A DNA stretch of 64,000 bases from Sycon ciliatum (lineage: Eukaryota > Porifera > Calcarea > Leucosolenida > Sycettidae), in assembly GCF_964019385.1 (NCBI RefSeq), contig NC_088650.1, forward strand, positions 32,210,839 through 32,274,838, written 5' to 3'. Of this stretch, positions 48,201 to 51,983 are shown piece after piece. Under the pieces are notes generated by a model, which worked only from the letters and a program-made list of their open reading frames with translations, was not told the DNA's origin and did not search any database. The position numbers and the translations under genes are program-made. Each line of letters starts with the position of its first letter. The first letter of the stretch is position 1.

Positions 48201-48466
48201 GGCAGTGCGCTTACCTTGGGTGCTCGCACTAAGCTAGCGGTGTGCTTCTGCCGGTTGGTTGGCTGCCTCTCCCCGTAGGTCACCGTCTTCCATGCGTTCA
48301 GCAGGCCATCGTCTGAATTGGAGCTGGCTGCTTCAAGCAAGTCCGCAAGCTCATCGTCGCTGGCGTCGGGTGGAACATTTGTAGTTGCTTCGACGAAACT
48401 AACATAACACATGCATAGCAAGCAGCCGAGGAGGATAACCGTAGTCGACCTTGAACCCACCGTCAT
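8746..48466 (-). CDS. Receptor-like TKL kinase with kelch-propeller ectodomain (18 coding exons)
   Basis: The gene encodes a 1366-residue type I membrane protein. Coding exons on the minus strand, 5' to 3', are 48466-48215, 33004-32863, 32142-32032, 30786-30650, 22752-22470, 21251-21184, 20793-20578, 19957-19774, 19222-18107, 17255-17152, 16187-16074, 15765-15431, 13663-13339, 12686-12477, 12035-11922, 10334-10261, 9848-9752 and 8964-8746. Every border is GT/AG, every junction keeps frame and the sum is 4101 bases. Layout: signal peptide about 1-27; kelch blades about 55-890 with ten GG-type strands (VFGG, MYGG, VFGG, LFGG, ILGG, FFGG, IFGG, MFGG, AGG, LFGG); Cys-rich stalk 910-991; membrane span about 995-1018; kinase about 1050-1345. 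Kinase residues seen are K1084, E1104, H1182-R-D1184, N1189, D1202-F-G, A1245-P-E, D1259 and R1323, so it should be catalytically competent. HRDLKSAN and GTLLWRAPE point to the TKL (Raf/MLK-like) group and probable Ser/Thr specificity. The ligand is unknown. Confidence 0.85.
9640..9725. repeat. 20-bp tandem repeat, about four copies
   Basis: The unit is AGACGAGGCAGCACAGGGAC, immediately downstream of receptor exon 17 in the sense of the gene. Confidence 0.85.
9752..9848 (-). CDS. Kelch receptor kinase exon 17
   Basis: Residues 1262-1294 read SFGVVMWEIFTRAQPYED through EIEALVLA, kinase subdomains IX-X. Acceptor TCTACAG, donor GTAAGT; one base completes the split Ser codon. Confidence 0.83.
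10152..10255. repeat. CA-rich microsatellite after receptor exon 16
   Basis: Interrupted CA/GCAC tract. On the receptor's strand it is a TG tract directly after the exon 16 donor. Confidence 0.9.
10261..10334 (-). CDS. Kelch receptor kinase exon 16: APE region
   Basis: Residues 1238-1261 begin IGTLLWRAPEMW and end GTPSDVY. Acceptor CTGTAG, donor GTTGGT (a weaker match), phase 2 out. The donor is followed by a TG-rich microsatellite. IGT..WRAPE is typical of TKL kinases. Confidence 0.82.
11166..11211. repeat. (CA)n microsatellite
   Basis: About 45 bases of pure CA in receptor intron 15. Confidence 0.92.
11922..12035 (-). CDS. Kelch receptor kinase exon 15: DFG and activation loop
   Basis: 38 codons (1200-1237) read ISDFGASKLLKAAD, then SFRKGSSRDDEDESFVE, a long charged activation loop with several Ser. 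The donor GTATGT after GTCGAG is strong and in phase 0; open sequence further downstream is read as intron. Confidence 0.8.
12379..12461. repeat. (CA)n microsatellite after receptor exon 14
   Basis: About 83 bases of pure CA, ending 15 bases from the exon 14 donor; TG on the receptor's strand. Confidence 0.95.
12477..12686 (-). CDS. Kelch receptor kinase exon 14: hinge and catalytic loop
   Basis: 70 codons (1130-1199) contain FIVMEYMSRGTL (hinge) and RLHRDLKSANCLV, the TKL-type catalytic loop with D1184, K1186 and N1189. Acceptor CATACAG, donor GTATGC. CA/TG microsatellites flank the exon on both sides. Confidence 0.86.
13339..13663 (-). CDS. Kelch receptor kinase exon 13: juxtamembrane and kinase N-lobe
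   Basis: Residues 1021-1129. A basic juxtamembrane helix (RHENERLLRNSRRE) leads to the glycine loop CPGGFGEVW, where Cys1064 replaces the usual first Gly. VAVK (K1084), the alpha-C Glu in KQEMLLM (E1104) and RHPNIVLFLG follow. Acceptor TTCAG, donor GTATGT, phase 0 out. Confidence 0.86.
14140..14205. repeat. 19-bp tandem repeat, three copies
   Basis: The unit is TACAGAGAGTGATGACAAA, in receptor intron 12. Confidence 0.85.
14742..14842. repeat. (TG)n-rich microsatellite
   Basis: Interrupted TG/CG/GGATG tract at the left edge of the LINE zinc-finger fragment. Confidence 0.9.
14849..15352 (+). mobile_element. LINE 3'-end fragment encoding C2H2 zinc fingers
   Basis: On the plus strand, antisense to the receptor gene, frames read SRADWRAMYAEPV, VVCADCNRSFSRPGDRARHK, CGDCGR...GGLAVHRC, CAVCARCFRT and CVCSRRFRLLHHLRRH. 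The WRA...C..C.R.F...D..RHKC pattern is found at the ends of non-LTR reverse-transcriptase ORFs. At least one in-frame stop and one frame change show it is dead. It lies in receptor intron 12. Confidence 0.65.
15431..15765 (-). CDS. Kelch receptor kinase exon 12: Cys-rich stalk and membrane span
   Basis: Residues 910-1020. Thirteen Cys lie in the first 81 residues in an EGF/laminin-like spacing (CLAC, FCDQC, CSLC, FCNNRGVC, CTSC). YAFIIVGSILGVLAVLAIVL then forms a single span of about 24 residues, followed by Arg. Acceptor TTGCAG, donor GTGAGT, phase 2 out; a (TG)n tract follows the donor. Confidence 0.84.
16074..16187 (-). CDS. Kelch receptor kinase exon 11
   Basis: 38 codons (residues 872-909), LVLFGGFSKCLSAVLD to YYAANFTSD, form the last kelch strand and the lead-in to the Cys-rich stalk. 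Acceptor CTTGTCAG, donor GTGAGC, phase 0. Confidence 0.8.
16385..16680. repeat. Two adjoining short tandem arrays (19 bp and about 23 bp)
   Basis: The first half repeats GTGATCTGTGATAAAGCCA; the second repeats TACCAGTGATCTACCCTGG plus CTAA. Both share CCAGTGATCT, so one probably arose from the other. In receptor intron 11/10 territory. Confidence 0.9.
16753..16947. mobile_element. Possible hAT-like MITE, CAGGGGCG ends
   Basis: CAGGGGCG and its inverse CGCCCCTG bound 195 bases; further matches inside are short (TACGGT...GGACCGTACC). No clear target duplication. Located in receptor intron 10. Confidence 0.35.
17152..17255 (-). CDS. Kelch receptor kinase exon 10
   Basis: This small exon (residues 837-871) reads GDDLISRRTASSTVIG to TTRNGTSL and supplies the R..aS strand before the last LVLFGG. 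Acceptor GCTGAAG, donor GTGAGT. It was found because exons 9 and 11 differ in phase; it repairs that phase exactly. Confidence 0.72.
17406..17471. repeat. 10-bp tandem repeat GTGTACAGGG
   Basis: About six perfect copies. Confidence 0.93.
17745..18090. repeat. Purine-rich (GA/CAGA) tract followed by CA-rich tract
   Basis: About 210 bases of GAGA/GACAGA, then CACACA with interruptions, directly downstream of the receptor exon 9 donor. Long Ser/Leu/Val frames over it are intronic. Confidence 0.9.
18107..19222 (-). CDS. Kelch receptor kinase exon 9, long multi-blade exon
   Basis: At 1116 bases this is by far the longest exon (residues 465-836). It carries about five blades: NIVYILGG, YIVIFFGG, RRGHTATLHNATMYIFGG, ARFGHTAQ...IYMFGG and KFAIAGG, with W residues at strand ends. 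Acceptor CCCTACAG, donor GTAAGC, phase 1 in and out. One large exon among small ones suggests retention from an intron-poor ancestor or local intron loss. Confidence 0.85.
19614..19767. repeat. (CA)n/(CACAGA)n microsatellite after receptor exon 8
   Basis: About 150 bases, ending within ten bases of the exon 8 donor. Confidence 0.95.
19774..19957 (-). CDS. Kelch receptor kinase exon 8
   Basis: Residues 404-464 include WQPVLSEPVRT, HQTATFTEDEVLLFGGVVE and ENLWSLGI, one canonical kelch blade. Acceptor CACTGCAG, donor GTAAGT. The donor is followed within 10 bases by a (TG)n tract about 150 bases long on the sense strand. Confidence 0.82.
20004..20113 (+). mobile_element. tRNA-derived SINE, second copy with 13-bp target duplication
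   Basis: It shares GGTTCGAGTCCTGGTGGTGA and the tail TTTCCCGTTTGCATC...CTCAAACCAG with the 51.9 kb copy. TTGCACAATCATT flanks it at 19991-20003 and 20114-20126. The head is altered. It lies in receptor intron 7, antisense to the gene. Confidence 0.82.
20578..20793 (-). CDS. Kelch receptor kinase exon 7
   Basis: 72 codons (residues 332-403) include GRWHQLEAYNVTHQK and a segment with spaced Cys (YDCLFNVRI, SRFCFTS). Acceptor CCTCACAG, donor GTAAGT, phase 0 on both sides. It lacks an obvious GG strand, so it may be a loop or insert between blades. Confidence 0.75.
21184..21251 (-). CDS. Kelch receptor kinase exon 6
   Basis: This short exon (residues 309-331) reads GLANVTHELSNRSYPFYEF then KLDQ, with two N-glycosylation sequons (NVT, NRS). 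Acceptor CTTCAAG, donor GTGAGG; it converts phase 1 to phase 0, which the neighbouring exons require. Confidence 0.75.
21489..21680. mobile_element. pogo/mariner-like MITE, copy A
   Basis: Ends CAGTAGAACCTGTAACTAAA and, inverted, CAGTAAAACCTTTGACTAAC. The left flank is TA; the right flank has decayed. The body is GACCACC-rich and matches the copies at 33824 and 61107. Confidence 0.65.
21743..21883. mobile_element. hAT-like MITE, 141 bp, same ends as the 2.2 kb copy
   Basis: The termini CAGGCGCGTGCCCCG and CGGCGCACGCGCCTG are flanked by CCACT on both sides. It lies exactly at the junction of a 37-bp tandem duplication (21703-21739 and 21886-21922). It is in intron 5 of the receptor gene. Confidence 0.7.
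21922..22326. mobile_element. MITE with CACCAGTTACTAAAC ends
   Basis: Imperfect inverted repeats of about 60-70 bases begin CACCAGTTACTAAACAA and run through AACATTGCACGACA. A third partial copy of the 37-bp duplicated host sequence follows it. Related partial sequences occur at about 49190-49390 and 35870-35900. Confidence 0.68.
22470..22752 (-). CDS. Kelch receptor kinase exon 5
   Basis: Residues 215-308 include SPGARFGSVLG, FAVFGGCLSTGF and DLWILKV, a complete kelch blade. Acceptor GCTACAG, donor GTAGGA, phase 1 out. The upstream intron contains the 7.2 kb 14-bp satellite. Confidence 0.83.
22796..22871 (-). mobile_element. Retroelement 3' tail with conserved double hairpin, copy at 22.8 kb
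   Basis: Same block (TTTTCCGCATCTGTAGGAAC and GCCACCACCCTTCAAGGATC on the plus strand). It lies just upstream of receptor exon 5 and next to the 14-bp satellite. Confidence 0.55.
22990..30223. repeat. 7.2 kb GCA-rich satellite, 14-bp unit with 29-bp higher-order start
   Basis: From about 22990 to 24175 the array mixes 11-bp (AATGCAGCAGC), 14-bp (AATGCAGCAGCAGC) and 29-bp units, the last being the 14-mer plus AGTCACATCAGCAGC. From 24176 to 30223 it is a uniform 14-bp tandem: 6048 bases, 432 copies, with no variant noticed on reading. It lies between exons 5 and 4 of the kelch receptor kinase. The receptor transcript reads the complement, a CTG-rich strand. All six frames are open because the unit has no stop, so the very long frames here are not genes. 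Confidence 0.95.
30464..30660. repeat. 62-bp tandem repeat duplicating the exon-4 splice donor
   Basis: Borders recur at exactly 62-base steps (30464, 30526, 30588, 30650). Each unit, read on the minus strand, holds the last bases of exon 4 (GGATACAG) followed by a GT donor. Three donors are identical (GTAAGG) and the fourth is GTATGT. The unit also contains a CCCCTGCCCCTGGCCCCTG stretch. Confidence 0.9.
30650..30786 (-). CDS. Kelch receptor kinase exon 4
   Basis: Residues 169-214 run from GILMYGGRTYLYY to SRYDFGKWIQ. Acceptor TGTACAG, donor GTAAGG, phase 0 out. The 3' end of this exon and its donor are copied three more times downstream at 62-base intervals. Confidence 0.82.
31080..31640. 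repeat. Two tandem copies of a B-box-containing repeat, about 281 bp
   Basis: Both copies contain TTCAAATAGGGCTTTCAAA, GAAGCAACTTGGAAGAAT and GATAGTGCGGGTTCGAATCC, and end near AACATCCCTAT. GGTTCGAATCCC is a perfect Pol III B box, but no tRNA cloverleaf can be drawn around it. Probably a tRNA-derived SINE that became duplicated. Located between receptor exons 4 and 3. Confidence 0.65.
32032..32142 (-). CDS. Kelch receptor kinase exon 3
   Basis: Residues 132-168 read NEVWAYVIVDKYWLEIS then SERFDHSADSLRDKS, a kelch W...P..R..H pattern. The acceptor GTAACAG sits directly at the end of a CTG-rich repeat that takes the place of an ordinary pyrimidine tract. Donor GTAAGT, phase 1 out. Confidence 0.8.
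32147..32292. repeat. CAG-rich repeat abutting receptor exon 3 acceptor
   Basis: GCAGCAGCAGC blocks separated by GGACACGCAGCAGCAGGAG and AACAGCAGCAAC. On the receptor strand it is CTG-rich and ends directly at the acceptor. Confidence 0.9.
32863..33004 (-). CDS. Kelch receptor kinase exon 2
   Basis: Residues 85-131, beginning DNRDFMLVFGGVTYRK, supply the FGG strand that pairs with exon 1. Acceptor TTGCAG, donor GTAAGT, phase 1 out. Four Cys residues may form disulphides. The preceding intron is about 15.2 kb and full of transposons. Confidence 0.82.
33824..34013. mobile_element. pogo/mariner-like MITE, copy B
   Basis: Same family as the 21.5 kb copy in opposite orientation (shared GGTTTGCACCGCACTA.. 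and GTCACGGTGGTCTTTAGT). It lies just upstream of the nested TA/TTAA elements in receptor intron 1. Confidence 0.65.
34135..35172. mobile_element. TA-flanked mariner-like MITE, host of a nested insertion
   Basis: The ends CCATATTTCCGGAGTATAAG and, on the other strand, CCACATTTTCCGGAGTATAA form inverted repeats of about 25 bases flanked by TA on both sides. It has no coding capacity. The central 850 bases are a second element, so this copy is the older of the two. Confidence 0.75.
34230..35079. mobile_element. TTAA-flanked palindromic MITE (piggyBac or Kolobok type)
   Basis: Both ends carry AGGGGAAGTTAAGGC in inverted orientation and are flanked by TTAA (34226-34229, 35080-35083). The arms are inverted copies of about 370 bases around a centre of about 100 bases, so transcripts would form a long hairpin. 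TTAA targets are typical of piggyBac and Kolobok elements. No transposase is present. Confidence 0.82.
35288..35334. repeat. Heptamer repeat GTAGCAT
   Basis: Six near-perfect tandem copies in receptor intron 1. Confidence 0.9.
36679..38958 (+). CDS. Transposon accessory protein: SAP, SWIM, YqaJ nuclease and C-terminal zinc finger
   Basis: 759 residues. 1-65 resemble a SAP DNA-binding motif (VPVLKELCRHFKI...KTELVETL). C198-x-C200 and C208-x-H210 form a SWIM zinc finger. About 385-560 is a YqaJ/lambda-exonuclease-like PD-(D/E)XK fold: WRDIRVGRITSS, then GASSDG (D484) and GLIEVKCP (E500, K502). About 626-700 is a low-complexity Ala/Ser/Val/Pro linker built from 18-base DNA repeats. About 711-755 is a Cys/His-rich RING- or PHD-like finger ending NYCMHCF. 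YqaJ proteins accompany ISL2EU transposases and probably process DNA ends during transposition; this is inferred from family. AATAAA at 39235 may be its polyadenylation signal. Confidence 0.85.
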   Translation: MASLKELVEAVQSQQGDVDKLRKRLESANVPVLKELCRHFKIVHSNKRKTELVETLVGLAETSSAASAPPHVAPEASAKTVEITAELEALPTYDSVSCWVHDFLIDNFIYGDIYTYLVEVRDKSSSDRQRSNFKSLKGYSYFTSGWVSNVWMCCPDPVKPQYIYARGHVHQSYPSREKSAYPVFITMSPQGAVYSARCKCAAGLGESCSHVAALLFYLLDCKEKDATTIQADATCTGRLMSWHRPPPQLSVPAVPLADAVFEATAYGKESRKVCGGSLSTFEPRAAQDLAVDDHCVQELLDTFASKLPTSGLFQFWNHPSLAKKHAMHTLDKQAKQLVISRHPRTDQFSDDLDEDVVVAMCTDLANDSSIDSSLASYIESVTKKQSRSPLWRDIRVGRITSSIFHVIVNRRETTSPDSLVKTIMGYSNMPKTTAMQWGIMHEAKAVEDYLRLVNFGFESDIAVRHTPSGVTLYQEYSFIGASSDGLLYDPASSDPHGLIEVKCPFSIDGVSINKMSPAAICNQFGHKFCLTRSDGGKLLLRRTHKFYTQVQGELAVMDKEWADFVMWTDAPYPTNLHIERIFRDSVLWNDTLLPKLKAFYISHVLPEIHSRKLFAEHQKSTAAAMLSPVSLPAAMPSLAMPIAVPSPAAVSSVAAVPSPAAVSSPAAVPTPAAVPSLAAVSSLAAVSSPSAPLPVAGRSPALSQKLAPRIACCSQTCAFPGLKPKACRNSHCAHYFHHICTTDDMGNYCMHCFVDTDDL
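38959..40139. other. Intergenic centre of the ISL2EU-type transposon
   Basis: About 1.2 kb between the two convergent transposon genes. It contains AATAAA at 39235, a short (CA)n plus C-run tract at 39900-39975, and no further coding signal that I can support. Confidence 0.6.
40140..41654 (-). CDS. THAP-domain DDE transposase (DDE_Tnp_4 type)
   Basis: 504 residues from ATG at 41654; the frame is open 11 codons further upstream, but only from a GTG. The N-terminus is a C2CH THAP finger: C5, C10, W36, C57 and H60 (MPSSCAADSCANR ... RICGKHF). A coiled segment (RIRHLEFRVHQLETH) follows, then a helix-turn-helix (LEDVCFRFGISATYFSKIF-like). The catalytic core has D335 in VIIDCFE, D410 in VMADKGF and E458 in HVERAIARLR, spaced as in IS5/Harbinger-like DDE enzymes. 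All key residues are present. It converges with the nuclease gene inside the same inverted repeats. Confidence 0.88.
   Translation of the reverse strand: MPSSCAADSCANRASADCPYRFFRFPKSDRERCQMWIASVCHRRPVGWWPSDGMRICGKHFLTEEPSDSPHDVDYIPTIVDSKPKTEERAVQADARKKRQFRREQRKGDQPDEAAAAFAAQPEELPQSEPVSADKGPVIHAPLPETTDGLAARIRHLEFRVHQLETHACEVTSELDTYRAAASRKQSISAHDLEGKDKLVRFNTGFPSYAAFISFFHYLSGKAGRLHIWRGQKEEALRSATGVTGRLTMQYASRQLELVDEFLAVMMRLRLGLLVEDVCFRFGISATYFSKIFTTWIVFLSKELALLFPWPSAEQVRFHTPPQFAKYPNTRVIIDCFELFIERPSALRVNCQMFSHYKNHSTFKALIGISPGGVVTYLSKLFTGRASDKFIVSHSGFLDLIEHGDNVMADKGFEIRDLLLPKRATLNIPPFLGQQRSQFTAQEVDDTRRIAALRIHVERAIARLRCFRILRGTLPITLAPIANDIVTVCTLVTNFSDPLVADEH
42196..42260. repeat. (TG)n microsatellite
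   Basis: About 60 bases of TG with two TTTG interruptions in receptor intron 1. Confidence 0.9.
42814..42899 (-). mobile_element. Retroelement 3' tail with conserved double hairpin, copy at 42.8 kb
   Basis: It contains ACTCGG-TTTCCAG-CCGAGT and CACGCGAACGTG on the minus strand, then seven T. It is embedded in the left arm of the Penelope-like remnant, so it inserted there later. Confidence 0.55.
43620..44500 (+). mobile_element. LINE reverse-transcriptase 3'-end fragment
   Basis: Frames read SSWLTVAPRWQDGTILKKSD, ALCIRYGHRLSGLPEKCVCG, then AHALTCAFGGYTIARHKVRD, a pattern known from C-termini of non-LTR reverse transcriptases in sponges and cnidarians. Beyond a frame change near 44300 come RITHPASVL and GSFTPLVFSTNGF, the usual final motifs. 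No RT catalytic motifs are present, so it is a 5'-truncated dead copy. It sits inside the Penelope-like remnant. Confidence 0.7.
45725..46565. mobile_element. TAA-flanked Harbinger-like MITE
   Basis: Inverted ends of more than 40 bases begin GGGGCCGTCCGTAAATATCG and are flanked by TAA (45722-45724, 46566-46568). TWA targets and G-rich termini fit PIF/Harbinger. It has no open coding region. Another element is nested within it. Confidence 0.8.
46144..46444. mobile_element. Nested 301-bp MITE with ACGGAGGATTAGC ends
   Basis: Perfect or near-perfect inverted repeats of about 40 bases (ACGGAGGATTAGCAAGACGA inwards) are flanked by ATT on both sides. It sits wholly inside the 45725-46565 element, so it inserted later. 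Family unassigned. Confidence 0.78.
46738..46760. repeat. Short telomere-like CCCTAA tract
   Basis: ACCCTAACCCTAACCCTAGG gives just over three CCCTAA units in receptor intron 1. Too short to be a chromosome end. Confidence 0.8.
47970..48095 (-). mobile_element. Possible LINE fragment with SNPGP motif
   Basis: The minus-strand frame reads RLRCCLCCGLASNPGPVTAA. CGD..SNPGP is a common motif near the start of non-LTR retrotransposon ORFs. The surrounding frame (47730-48110) shows no other recognisable domain, so this is tentative. Confidence 0.3.
48215..48466 (-). CDS. Kelch receptor kinase exon 1: signal peptide and first kelch strand
   Basis: The 84 codons start at ATG 48466. The hydrophobic stretch VILLGCLLCMCYVSF is followed by VEA, a plausible cleavage site near residue 27. 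An acidic spacer (DDELADLLEAASS) leads to WKTVTYGERQPTNRQKHTAS, a kelch W...P..R..H motif. Donor is GTAAGC, phase 0. Confidence 0.82.
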
Positions 48467-49680
48467 TATTCCAGTTAGTACTGTTTGGTGATGTTTACAT
48501 CTCTAGGATATTCGAGAGGAGGAACAAAAACCAACCCTGTCGTTCCGGCCCTGCAAACGAAAGATGATTGATTTCATTGAACAGCTAGCGAGACAGTCTG
48601 AGTCAGCCTAGGTCTGAGCACTATTTGGACGTCCGCAAAGCGCTGTGTCCGTAGCGCCTGGACCATGTGGACTGGAGTGCTAAAGTTCGGGTGTGCATCA
48701 CTGGACGACATGTCGACACGACAGGGCGCAACCCAACACGATCCTGTTGTCAGTGTTGATCACTATGGCCATGGGCCTATGTAGTATGGCAAAATACTAA
48801 ATAGCACCAGTGCCAGTGGCCGCCCGGGGTAGCAGCGCATACTGATAACGGCATGATTGTGCAGTTAGTACAGCTAGATCGAGCAGAGGCGCCAAAGTAA
48901 CATCAGTTTTTTTTTATCTGGGAAACCATGATGTAGGCTTGCAACATTATAATTATTATTTGCATTTTAAAATTATTTTTCAGAACCGAAAAATCAGACA
49001 GAAATTAAAATATAAATAAAGCATCAACCTCTAAGCTAAACTAAAGATTTAGCCGGCCCTTTCCCAAAGATGCCATAATCTTTCGCATGCTTTTCGCGTG
49101 CAAAACAAGTGCGAGTTGCTGAAATCGCACCCATATTTTCATAAAAAGCTCAAAAGTTGCTAACAACGCCTTGGATGAGCACTCCACCTATGTATTGTTA
49201 CTTGGAAGGTTCTAAGTGTTATGATAACAAAGGAGGGAAGGAGGTGAGTGCAAACAAGAAAAGCACGAGCTGAAAGTCTCAGCGGTGAAGGACGTTGGGG
49301 GTGATGCTCTGTGCGCACCCAAGGACTGCTAGAGCTGATAGCCAGTTAGTTGTAGAACGTCAGTACCGTCGCTCAGTGTCGTGCATATGTGTGTTGTCGT
49401 TGTTGTTGTTGTTGTTGTTGTTTGTTTGTTTGTTTTCATTGAACATCACAAACTAAACGGGCAGGTTTGCCCAATATTACAACGGCGATGGAAATGGTGC
49501 AACATTACAATCTTCTGTCAGCACAGTACTACTGAGATACCGCGGTGCAGCGTCTGTGCTATTTTAGATGTGGTCAGGGCGCAGCGAAGCCCTGATCGCA
49601 TGAGGTTTGAGGTTTGAACCCACACCATCACATTTTGTACGTGAATGGCAAATCAAATCCCCTCCTCACACGTATGCTAG

Positions 49681-51751
49681 GCACCGGCGGATTATGCCGG
49701 CATAATTATTGGATAATTTGGTGGTTGAAAATTTGGAGCATAATCTGGTAGAAATAATCTACGTGGAGATAAAAGTTTAATAATAGCTATGAAAAGTATG
49801 AATGCCGCAGACATCACCACGCAACATGACAATTTGTTCAAGGTTTTGTTTTGTGTGTTTCCAAAATCGATTTTCACGCTCCGATCATCAGTGGAAATAC
49901 GGAACTAAAGAGATCAAGGGAAAAACAAAGGTTAAAAATCCAAAGAAGTGTGACAAATGACGGGTAACTTGTGGTAAGTATTACAAAAAGTGAGAACTAA
50001 AATAAAGAGTAAGTCAGTAGTGTGACAAACGGGCATGAACAGACTGTCAGTGCAGAAACAACTCATGAACACGGGGTGCAAACTCACGAAAATAACCTAA
50101 CTTACTTAGGTCCTAAGTGCTAAAACATGTTCTTTTTGGTGAATATGAGTTGGGTGATGATGCAGCGGATGACGAGGATACAGATGACGACGAGGCGGAT
50201 GACGGCGAGGATACAGATGACGACGAGGCGGGTGATGACGAGGCGGCGGATGACGACGAGGCGGATGACGATGAGACGGCTGGTGATGATGGTGATAAAA
50301 CGGACGAGGAGGAGTCAGGTGGCAGGGAAGGTGATGGAGCTGATGAGGGTGAAATTCGTAAGAAGTCAGCTGTGTACTTGCATTTGTTATCTCGTCCCGA
50401 TTGTTTGAGTGTGTATGATGATTCCCACTTCTCTGTACTGTGTCGTGCCCGTTATGTCCAGCAGTTGAAGGTCCTTGAAGCTATTTGTATTCGTACGCAT
50501 AAGCCCGATTTGTGTAAGCAAAAAGAACATGTTTTAGCACTTAGGTTATTTTCGTGAGTTTGCACCCCGTGTTCATGAGTTGTTTCTGCACTGTTCATGC
50601 CCGTTTGTCACACTTACTCTTTATTTTAGTTCTCACTTTTTGTAATACTTACCACAAGTTACCCGTCATGTGTCACACTTCTTTGGATTTTTAACCTTTG
50701 TTTTTCCCTTGATCTCTTTAGTTCCGTATTTCCACTGATGATCGGAGCGTGAAAATCGATTTTGGAAACACACAAAACAAAACCTTGAACAAATTGTCAT
50801 GTTGCGTGGTGATGTCTGCGGCATTCATACTTTTCATAGCTATTATAATCTGGTAGGCTACACAATTGTGTACAATGCACCTGATCAGTGCTGGTGTCTG
50901 CATAGTAAAGTGTTCGGAGGTCATTCTGATTTCAGATAGTGTTTTCAATGAAAATCAGGGTAGAAATCATGGTAATACATTATTGTGTGCTCGAACTCGT
51001 CTTCTTCAACGTTTTTTCTCACACTGATACAGTATATGTAGCAGAAGATACGAGTGAATCAGCCTTTGTCAGGTATCTCGGGGCGGACGAGATAGTGACG
51101 GGTAGTTCGCAAAACTCCGCGTACATTTACATTATGCATGTTACGAAGTCATGACCTCTGGATTTTAGCAGCCATGACTGTGCAGGCTATGGATATTGCT
51201 CTAATGATTTAAAAAACATTGAGGTATTGTTGATGTTTGGTCATGATGGAAGGAGAAGTGGAGCTACGGGGGAGTTGAGCTGGTTATTGCGGGGTGAGGG
51301 TGCCATCGGTTGGACGAGTATGACGATTACGAAGACAGTTGAAGACGATAATTTTCAAAGGTAACTCAAACAAATTTGGCAATGAAAAAATCTTTTTACA
51401 AAAGAAGCCAACTAATGAATTGAAGACGTAATGTTTTCTCTTTTCCATGTTGATCTCTGGCATGCATGGGCATCTTGGTATGGGGATATTCATGTAACAT
51501 TTTGATGTACTTACATGTATGGCCACAAATGAACCCCTCCATAGGCACATTGCCTTTGGGTCATTTCATAATAATAATAATAATACAAGTACGAAAAGGC
51601 ACAATTTTCCGAACGTTGAGGCTCCATAAGTACAACAAAGTGAATATGCATCCCCGCGTGCCAAAGCATAATACGAGGATTTTGCGAGCATAATGCGAGA
51701 ATCCATGAAACCATAATTCCATGATTCCGCGAGCATAATCCGTCGGAGCCT
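49681..51751. mobile_element. TA-flanked DNA element carrying a Penelope-like insertion
   Basis: The ends GGCACCGGCGGATTATGC and, inverted, GGCTCCGACGGATTATGC match at 16 of 18 bases and are flanked by TA. No transposase is recognisable. About half its length is the retroelement insertion at 49752-50844. Confidence 0.6.
49752..50844. mobile_element. Palindromic Penelope-like element remnant with 12-bp target duplication
   Basis: The 1093-base insertion is flanked by ATAATCTGGTAG (49740-49751, 50845-50856). Two inverted arms of about 340-360 bases surround a centre that codes for a very Asp/Glu-rich stretch and then KKSAVYLHLLSRPDCLSVYD and KQKEHVLALRLFS. The latter is the C-terminal part of a GIY-YIG endonuclease domain as found in Penelope-like elements. 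Inverted leading fragments are a known product of Penelope-like insertion. It is a short fossil without the reverse transcriptase part. Confidence 0.65.
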
Positions 51752-51872
51752 ACCGCATGCACGTATACACCGTATAAAAACACGGGTATGGAAGGCTTAC
51801 TTCCAGATCGTTCAGATAATGATTGCTGACCGAAGCCATGTTGTGGGTAATCATTATTATTGTTTCCATGTT

Positions 51873-51983
51873 TACTGGTTTGAGAGAAAGATGCCAACGG
51901 GAAAAGTCTCAAGAACACATTGACTGTCACCACCAGGACTCGAACCAGGGACCCTCGCTTGAGGCCAGCGATGCTCTAACCAC
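51873..51983 (-). mobile_element. tRNA-derived SINE with 12-bp target duplication
   Basis: The minus-strand body of 111 bases begins GTGGTTAGAGCATCGCTGG (A-box-like) and contains GGTTCGAGTCC, a Pol III B box. It ends TTTCTCTCAAACCAGTAA. TGTTTCCATGTT flanks it at 51861-51872 and 51984-51995. The intact boxes and flanks suggest a recent insertion. Confidence 0.85.

Larger units (their letters stand above)
33005..48214 (-). other. Intron 1 of the receptor kinase, about 15.2 kb
   Basis: It contains the ISL2EU-type transposon, the nested MITEs, the Penelope-like and LINE remnants and the telomere-like tract. 33005-33820, 35180-36540, 41843-42315 and 46570-47970 show no host coding sequence that I can support. 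The gene's first exon is thus separated from the rest by recent insertions. Confidence 0.7.

Noticed and set aside
50117-50557. Acidic 146-residue host gene
   Set aside because: It has no ATG start, its ends lie in the inverted arms, and its C-terminal half matches the GIY-YIG region seen in the 42-45 kb element.
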